This document shows positions 7,478 to 11,542 of a DNA stretch of 11,542 nt, piece after piece. The notes beneath the pieces are model-generated. The model saw nothing but the letters and a program-made list of their open reading frames with translations, made no database searches and was not told where the DNA came from. The stretch is from Bordetella parapertussis (GTDB lineage: Bacteria; Pseudomonadota; Gammaproteobacteria; Burkholderiales; Burkholderiaceae_B): contig CALQNE010000096.1 of assembly GCA_943331855.1 (NCBI GenBank), forward strand, positions 1 through 11,542, read 5' to 3'. Each line of letters begins with the position of its first letter. The first letter of the stretch is position 1. Position numbers and translations under genes: made by a program.

Positions 7478-8245
7478 ATGCAAACGACAAATTCAGCACG
7501 CGTTCAAGTTTTTTGGCAACCCGGCTGCTCCTCCTGTTTACGCACCAAAGAGTTTCTAACCAAGCAAGGGATCGACTTCGAATCGATCGATGTACATAAC
7601 GATCCAACGGGCATGGATAAGTTACGTGCCCTGGGTGCCCGTAGCGTGCCTGTTGTAGCCTTGGGCGGCAAATACACGCTGTGCCAATCATTTAACGACG
7701 TCATCAAATTTCTAGATCTCAAAACGAAGTTGATGGATCCTTTACCTCCAGAACAACTGGTTGCTAAATTAGATGTCGTGCTGCAAACCTCTATCCGATT
7801 AATTCAGCAATTTAAACCTGAGCAATTGCGTGAAAATTTTCGTAACCGCAACCGCAACCCTGCTGGCACCGCGTTTCATATTTTTCGGGTTGCACAAATG
7901 GGCGTTGAAGCCGCTCATCAAATCGATCTGAAATTTGAAAGCTTTAATGAAGTGGCGCCCGATGACTGGACTGCAAGCGATCTAGCGAAGTGGGGAGAGA
8001 CTGTGCGGGCTCAATTGCTCGCTTGGTGGGAAAAAGAACCAAACCGTAGCCTTGACTACTTGGTATCCACCTACTACGGCCGACGGACAATGCACGACGT
8101 CTTTGAGCGTACAGCATGGCATGCTGCTCAACATACACGCCAAATGACACTGATGCTTGAAACCTATGGCATCACGCCTGATCAGCCCCTTAGCGCTGAA
8201 GATTTAAAAGGTCTACCCGTCCCCGATGAAGTTTGGGATCGCTAA
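7478..8245 (+). CDS. Glutaredoxin-like domain fused to DinB/YfiT-like four-helix domain
   Basis: The 255-residue protein has two parts. Residues 8-80 are a glutaredoxin/NrdH-like thioredoxin fold: strand VQVFWQ, redox motif CSSC at 17-20, the cis-proline segment SVPVV around Pro58, and GGKYTLCQSFND, similar to the NrdH/Grx end region. After a proline-containing linker (about 86-92), residues 93-230 look like a DinB/YfiT-type helical bundle. Candidate metal ligands are His134 on an early helix (AFHIFRVAQ) and a His-x3-His pair on the last helix (WHAAQHTRQM, His215 and His219). DinB-fold proteins include metal-dependent thiol transferases and isomerases that use low-molecular-weight thiols. A fusion with a glutaredoxin therefore suggests thiol chemistry, but this is inference and no substrate is evident. 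There is no signal peptide, so it is cytoplasmic. A terminator follows directly. Confidence 0.82.
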   Translation: MQTTNSARVQVFWQPGCSSCLRTKEFLTKQGIDFESIDVHNDPTGMDKLRALGARSVPVVALGGKYTLCQSFNDVIKFLDLKTKLMDPLPPEQLVAKLDVVLQTSIRLIQQFKPEQLRENFRNRNRNPAGTAFHIFRVAQMGVEAAHQIDLKFESFNEVAPDDWTASDLAKWGETVRAQLLAWWEKEPNRSLDYLVSTYYGRRTMHDVFERTAWHAAQHTRQMTLMLETYGITPDQPLSAEDLKGLPVPDEVWDR

Positions 8246-8263
8246 ATTAGCAATCACTGCCCT

Positions 8264-8297
8264 CGAGCACGACTCATTGCAATCGTGCTCGTTTTTT
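8264..8297 (+). terminator. Intrinsic (Rho-independent) terminator
   Basis: A perfect 9-base inverted repeat (CGAGCACGA at 8264-8272 and TCGTGCTCG at 8283-8291) encloses a 10-base loop and is followed by six T residues at 8292-8297. It lies 18 bases after the glutaredoxin-DinB stop and only 16 bases before the next start codon. It therefore probably ends transcription of the upstream gene or partly attenuates transcription of the downstream one. Confidence 0.88.
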
Positions 8298-8313
8298 AAT
8301 TGTTTTTGAGCGC

Positions 8314-9315
8314 ATGATGAAAACTTCTCGCTACCGAGGCGCCAAAGTCGCCTGTTTATTTAGCAGCCTCCTTGCCTTTTGGGGGTTCAACAGTGCAATG
8401 CAACCAGCGCAGGCACAGGATGATTATCCCAATCGTGCGATTCGTATTGTTGTGCCGTTCTCTCCTGGCGGCGGAGGGGATGCAGTCGTACGCTACATGA
8501 GCGACAAGCTGGCCGAGCGACTCAAGCAACAAATTATTGTCGAAAACAAACCAGGCGCGTCGGGCTTTATTGGTGCGCAGCTTGTCGCAACTGCGGCCCC
8601 AGACGGTTACACATTGCTGATGGGCTTTGACGGCGGAATCGTTGTGGCGCCCAATATGCTCAATGCACCGTTCAACCCTATCACTGATTTTGCGCCGATC
8701 ACTAAACTCAATGATGCAACAATTATTTTGGTGGCCAACCCTTCTGTACCGGTTAAAAATATCAGCGATATCGTGAACCTGGCGAAATCCAAACCCGAGG
8801 GCTTACAGTTCAGTTCGTCTGGACCCGGTACAACGCCTCACCTTGCAGGTGAGCTGCTGGCTCTTCGCACCGGAATCAAACTGTCGCACATCCCCTACAA
8901 AGGCGGTGGGCAAGCGGTGACCGATGCAGTCGCGGGACATTTTCCAATTTTCTTTACTGTCGTGCCAACCGTTGCGAGTTACATCAAACAAGGTCGACTC
9001 GTTGCGATTGCAGTTGCTGGCGATAAACGTTCACCTGCGTTACCTGACGTACCAACCATCGCCGAACTAGGCGTCCCGGATTTCAATGTCAGTTCTTGGT
9101 ACGGTATTTTGGCGCCCGCCAAAACGCCTAAAGCCATTGTTGATCGCTTGCAACGAGAAATTGCGCAGGTGTTGGCCATTCCAGAGATACGCGATCGGTA
9201 CCTCAATAATGCATTCGATCCAATCGCCAGCACCCCTGAAGCGTTTGCGGCTCAAATCAAAGCCGACTATGCGCGTTGGGCCCAAGTGGTCAAGGACGCC
9301 AATTTGAAGCAATAG
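8314..9315 (+). CDS. Bug-type tripartite tricarboxylate transporter substrate-binding receptor
   Basis: This 333-residue periplasmic receptor belongs to the Bug (TctC) family, which is greatly expanded in Burkholderiales. A Sec signal peptide covers about residues 1-34, with cleavage likely after AQA and before QDDYP. The mature protein opens with the family hallmark YPNRAIRIVVPFSPGGGGD (38-56), continues with VENKPGASGFIGAQ and A.PDGYTLLMG, and later has SSGPGTTPHLAGE and HIPYKGGGQAVTDAVAGH, all typical. Bug receptors bind carboxylated or amino-acid-like solutes; the ligand here is unknown. No membrane subunits (TctA or TctB) are in the window, so it appears to be an orphan receptor, which is common in these bacteria. 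Start choice is uncertain: ATG 8314 and ATG 8317 are adjacent, and a GAG at 8308-8310 is better spaced for the second. Confidence 0.95.
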   Translation: MMKTSRYRGAKVACLFSSLLAFWGFNSAMQPAQAQDDYPNRAIRIVVPFSPGGGGDAVVRYMSDKLAERLKQQIIVENKPGASGFIGAQLVATAAPDGYTLLMGFDGGIVVAPNMLNAPFNPITDFAPITKLNDATIILVANPSVPVKNISDIVNLAKSKPEGLQFSSSGPGTTPHLAGELLALRTGIKLSHIPYKGGGQAVTDAVAGHFPIFFTVVPTVASYIKQGRLVAIAVAGDKRSPALPDVPTIAELGVPDFNVSSWYGILAPAKTPKAIVDRLQREIAQVLAIPEIRDRYLNNAFDPIASTPEAFAAQIKADYARWAQVVKDANLKQ

Positions 9316-9371
9316 CACCAAGCCGCACCCAGAAGCTCTAGTCTCACCTTTAAACACCAATCAAATAATCC

Positions 9372-9376
9372 AGGAG
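9372..9376 (+). promoter_or_regulatory. Strong ribosome binding site AGGAG
   Basis: AGGAG lies 7 bases before ATG 9384 and fixes the start of the PotD-like gene. It is one of the best Shine-Dalgarno matches in the window, as expected for an abundant binding protein. The rest of the 68-base gap before it shows no clear promoter or hairpin. Confidence 0.7.
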
Positions 9377-9383
9377 CCACAAG

Positions 9384-10463
9384 ATGTCAAACCGCAACAC
9401 TCGCTCATCAAACACCGGTATCTCGAGGCGGACTTTACTCAAGCGCGGTATGGCCGGAGCCTTCGTGATCTCGAGCCCGTGGATGACGACTTCTGCCCGT
9501 GCAGCAGGACAACTAACGGTAGTCTTGAATCAAGGCTTGCTCGCCAAACTATGGATCGATGAACTGAATCCAAAGTTTGAAAAAGAGACTGGTGCCAAAC
9601 TCAATATTCAGCAATCTGTCACTGGCGCAATGTTGGCCATGCTCAAAACACAAAAAGATAATCCGCCCGATTTAATGCAATTCTCTGAAGCGGGCGTGTT
9701 TCAAGCACGAGACCAAGGCTTGCTCAAACAATATAAAACGTCTTCCATACCCAATTGGAAATTTTTACGTAAAGAATTCAACATGGCTGACGACTATTCG
9801 GCAGGCATGATCGATGCGATGAATACTATTTTTTACAATACAAATGTCATCAAAACTGCACCAACGTCTTGGGCAGAACTCTGGCAAGCGTCGAACAAAG
9901 GAAAAATTGCGATACCTCCCGCAACATGGAACAACGGCATACGCATGGTTGTCACGGCCTCGCAAATCGCCACTGGCTTACCGCTTGATAAAGCACAGTA
10001 CGATTTTGAGTCTGGCATCAAACATCTGATGAATCTCAAAAAAAATGGTGCAGTGGTTTATAACGATGCGCCTCAAGCATTGCAAATGATGCAAAGCGGG
10101 CAGGTTCCGCTCGTGCCCTTTTATGTTGCCTTCGCGGCAGGCCTTGTCGCTAAAGGTGCTCCTATCGCGCCAGCGGTGAATTTAAAAGAAGGCAAGCACG
10201 GAGAAATTGTCGGCCTCAATATGCCAGTCAACGCGAAGAACGTCGAGCTCGCTCAAGCTTACGTCAACCTCAGTCTTGAAAAAGAATTTCAGTCGAAAAT
10301 TGATAGCGTATTGCGCGCGCGCTGCGGCCATATCGACGTGGTGACCTCACCCGAAACGCTAAAACTGATCGGCGATCCGGCCAATACGACCTACGCTGAT
10401 TGGGCATTTTTATCAAAAAATCGACCCAAAATCACCGAGATGTGGAACGAAGTTTTCGGATGA
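9384..10463 (+). CDS. ABC transporter substrate-binding protein, PotD-like (spermidine/putrescine type)
   Basis: This 359-residue periplasmic binding protein belongs to the family 1/PotD-like group and is of usual length. It has a canonical twin-arginine signal, SRRTLLKRG with the arginines at residues 15-16, a hydrophobic stretch, and a likely cleavage after ARA at residue 40. The mature part begins with strand LTVVLNQG and has the family pattern of F.KETGAK around 65-72, then NPPDLMQF near 93-100. The segment INTxxYN-like MNTIFYNTNVI is followed by PTSWAELW, a hallmark of this group. It would feed the two PotB/PotC-type permeases encoded downstream. Homologues bind polyamines, iron-related ligands, thiamine or other small organic molecules, so polyamine specificity is not established. 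Readthrough from the receptor gene upstream is possible, since no terminator is seen between them. Confidence 0.93.
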   Translation: MSNRNTRSSNTGISRRTLLKRGMAGAFVISSPWMTTSARAAGQLTVVLNQGLLAKLWIDELNPKFEKETGAKLNIQQSVTGAMLAMLKTQKDNPPDLMQFSEAGVFQARDQGLLKQYKTSSIPNWKFLRKEFNMADDYSAGMIDAMNTIFYNTNVIKTAPTSWAELWQASNKGKIAIPPATWNNGIRMVVTASQIATGLPLDKAQYDFESGIKHLMNLKKNGAVVYNDAPQALQMMQSGQVPLVPFYVAFAAGLVAKGAPIAPAVNLKEGKHGEIVGLNMPVNAKNVELAQAYVNLSLEKEFQSKIDSVLRARCGHIDVVTSPETLKLIGDPANTTYADWAFLSKNRPKITEMWNEVFG

Positions 10464-10500
10464 GAACAAGCATTCGTTACTTTTTTAGGCTGTAGGGTCA

Positions 10501-11397
10501 ATGCTCTTAGCGACAACAAGCTTCTCGCGAACACCGCTTTCTTTTTGGAAGCGCTACCGTTCGGGAATCTTGTTGCTCGCACCACTCCTTGTTTTTTTAC
10601 TGTGCTTTTATGTCATCCCTCTGACAAATTTGCTGGCACAAAGTTTTTCGTTTTCTTCAGGCGATGCTAATCGACACGATGGCTGGACCTTTTATCAGTA
10701 TCTAAAAACTTACGATAGCGCAAGGCTTAGTCGAGTATTAATTCGAACGTTTCGCATTTCGTTCATTACCGTTTTGATCACGCTTGCTTTGTCTTACCCA
10801 CTCGCTTTGTTGCTTTTACGTGCAAGTAGACGCCTGCGAACAGCAATCTTAATCCTGACCTTCGTATCGCTTGCGTCTAGTCTAATTGTTCGTAACTATG
10901 GCTGGGTGGTCGTGCTAGCCGATGGCGGCGCACTCAATAGCCTGCTGATCGGTCTTGGCCTCATCGACCAACCCATTCGTTTCATGTACTCAGAAGGTGC
11001 GATTATTGTCGGCCTTGTGCACTTTGCAATTCCTTTTATGGTGCTGCCAATCTATGGGTCGTTGTTACGGATACCGTCATCCATGCGCGAAGCCGCGTTG
11101 TCGCTTGGGTCAAGTGAATGGGCGTGTTTGCGCAACATTACACTGCCCCTGAGCTTGCCAGGAGTCTTCGGTGGCACGATGCTGACTTTTGCAGTGAGCA
11201 TGAGCGCATACGTCACACCGCTCATGCTTGGTTCTCCATCGACCGCAATGATTTCACAGGTCGCAGCAGAGCAATTAGTGGTTCAGTTAAATTTTCCCTG
11301 GGGTGCCGCCATCATTGTTACGCTGACCGTGCTGACATTCCTTTTGGTCGCAGCCTATGCCAGTATTTTGCGAAAGGTTTTTCGTGCAACGGTCTAG
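10501..11397 (+). CDS. ABC transporter permease, PotB type
   Basis: This 298-residue inner-membrane permease starts at ATG 10501. An AGGG at 10494-10497 is only 3 bases away, rather close for a ribosome binding site, but an in-frame stop at 10486 leaves little room for another start. Hydrophobic segments begin at about residues 22-45 (LLLAPLLVFLLCFYVIPL) and continue at roughly 84-106, 116-140, 166-186, 220-240 and 265-287. The PotB/PotC-family segment RNYGWVVVLADGGALN lies near 131-146. The cytoplasmic coupling loop MREAALSLGSSEWACLRNIT lies at 195-214 with the conserved Glu-Ala-Ala and Gly. The C-terminal half has a GSPSTAMISQ.. segment typical of PotB. The 37-base gap upstream contains a T run but no good hairpin. 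The end overlaps the next gene by 14 bases. Confidence 0.94.
   Translation: MLLATTSFSRTPLSFWKRYRSGILLLAPLLVFLLCFYVIPLTNLLAQSFSFSSGDANRHDGWTFYQYLKTYDSARLSRVLIRTFRISFITVLITLALSYPLALLLLRASRRLRTAILILTFVSLASSLIVRNYGWVVVLADGGALNSLLIGLGLIDQPIRFMYSEGAIIVGLVHFAIPFMVLPIYGSLLRIPSSMREAALSLGSSEWACLRNITLPLSLPGVFGGTMLTFAVSMSAYVTPLMLGSPSTAMISQVAAEQLVVQLNFPWGAAIIVTLTVLTFLLVAAYASILRKVFRATV
11372..11377 (+). promoter_or_regulatory. Ribosome binding site GAAAGG for the overlapping PotC-type gene
   Basis: GAAAGG lies 6 bases before GTG 11384, inside the end of the PotB-type gene. It supports GTG as the start of the second permease and implies translational coupling of the two permeases. Confidence 0.65.
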
Positions 11398-11542
11398 CGA
11401 ATATCAAGCTGGGGGGTATCAGGCGATTGTGCGTGCGATCGCCTGGGTCACAATTGTTTTTTTGGTCTTTCCAGTTTTGCTGACTGTAATCGTTTCGTTT
11501 AACGCCTCATTTTTTATCGAATTTCCGCCAAAAGCATTGTCA
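11384..11542 (+). CDS. ABC transporter permease, PotC type, N-terminal part, cut by right window edge
   Basis: The frame opens at GTG 11384, overlaps the PotB-type gene by 14 bases and remains open to the last base, giving 53 visible residues. After a short cytoplasmic stretch (about 1-14), a membrane helix covers roughly residues 15-38 (AIVRAIAWVTIVFLVFPVLL). It is followed by TVIVSFNASFFIEFPPKALS, which matches the PotC-family start, where a first helix is followed by a SFN...F.EFPP pattern. A GAAAGG ribosome binding site precedes the GTG. It would pair with the PotB-type permease to form the channel. The EAA coupling loop and the ATPase gene expected for this importer lie beyond the edge. 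Confidence 0.88.
   Translation, partial: MQRSSEYQAGGYQAIVRAIAWVTIVFLVFPVLLTVIVSFNASFFIEFPPKALS

Noticed and set aside
8277..8300. TTGCAA and TTTAAT as a promoter for the Bug receptor
   Set aside because: The spacing between the two boxes is only 12 bases, too short for a sigma-70 promoter, and both lie within the terminator hairpin and its T tract.
10313..10322. Alternating GC tract inside the PotD-like gene
   Set aside because: It is short, encodes ordinary Arg-Ala-Arg codons, and resembles similar tracts elsewhere in the window, so it needs no special explanation.
10464..10500. T run after the PotD-like gene as a possible terminator
   Set aside because: Only a weak imperfect stem with mismatches precedes the six T residues; the permease gene follows in the same unit, so readthrough is expected.
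11118..11483. Open frame of 121 codons on the + strand across the PotB/PotC junction
   Set aside because: It overlaps the PotB-type gene and the start of the PotC-type gene in a different frame. Both of those match families well and this translation does not.

Overview
The window looks like a chromosomal segment of a betaproteobacterium, most likely Burkholderiales and plausibly Alcaligenaceae-like. This rests on a Bug-type tripartite tricarboxylate receptor, twin-arginine signals on ABC binding proteins, and closely spaced catabolic and transport genes of middling GC content. All genes run on the + strand. I see no RNA genes, mobile elements, CRISPR arrays or transcription regulators. Genus-level assignment is not possible from sequence reading alone.

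Layout. (1) Positions 3-7375 read as one tightly packed operon: the C-terminal part of an amidase cut by the left edge; a 70-aa protein that overlaps it by ATGA and looks like a GatC/AtzG-type amidase partner; a complete dipeptide/oligopeptide-type ABC importer (binding protein, two permeases, two ATPases) whose genes mostly overlap by 4 bases or lie 1-2 bases apart; and a BKACE (DUF849) family enzyme with altered active-site positions. (2) Positions 7478-8245 encode a glutaredoxin-like domain fused to a DinB/YfiT-type four-helix domain, preceded by a 102-base gap and followed by a clear intrinsic terminator at 8264-8297. (3) Positions 8314-9315 encode an orphan Bug-type solute receptor with no TctA/TctB genes in view. 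(4) From 9384 to the right edge lies a second ABC importer of spermidine/putrescine (PotD-PotB-PotC) type: a Tat-exported binding protein, the first permease, and the first 53 codons of the second permease, which starts at GTG 11384.

How they may work together (inference): the first operon would import a peptide- or amide-like compound through the Dpp-type system, hydrolyse an amide bond with the amidase and its small partner, and pass a product to the BKACE-family enzyme. The second transporter and the Bug receptor suggest further scavenging of small organic ions. No substrate can be named.

Most of the window is ordinary transport and catabolism. The parts most worth a second look are the glutaredoxin-DinB fusion, the BKACE homologue that lacks several residues expected of the characterised enzyme, and the small amidase-partner gene.
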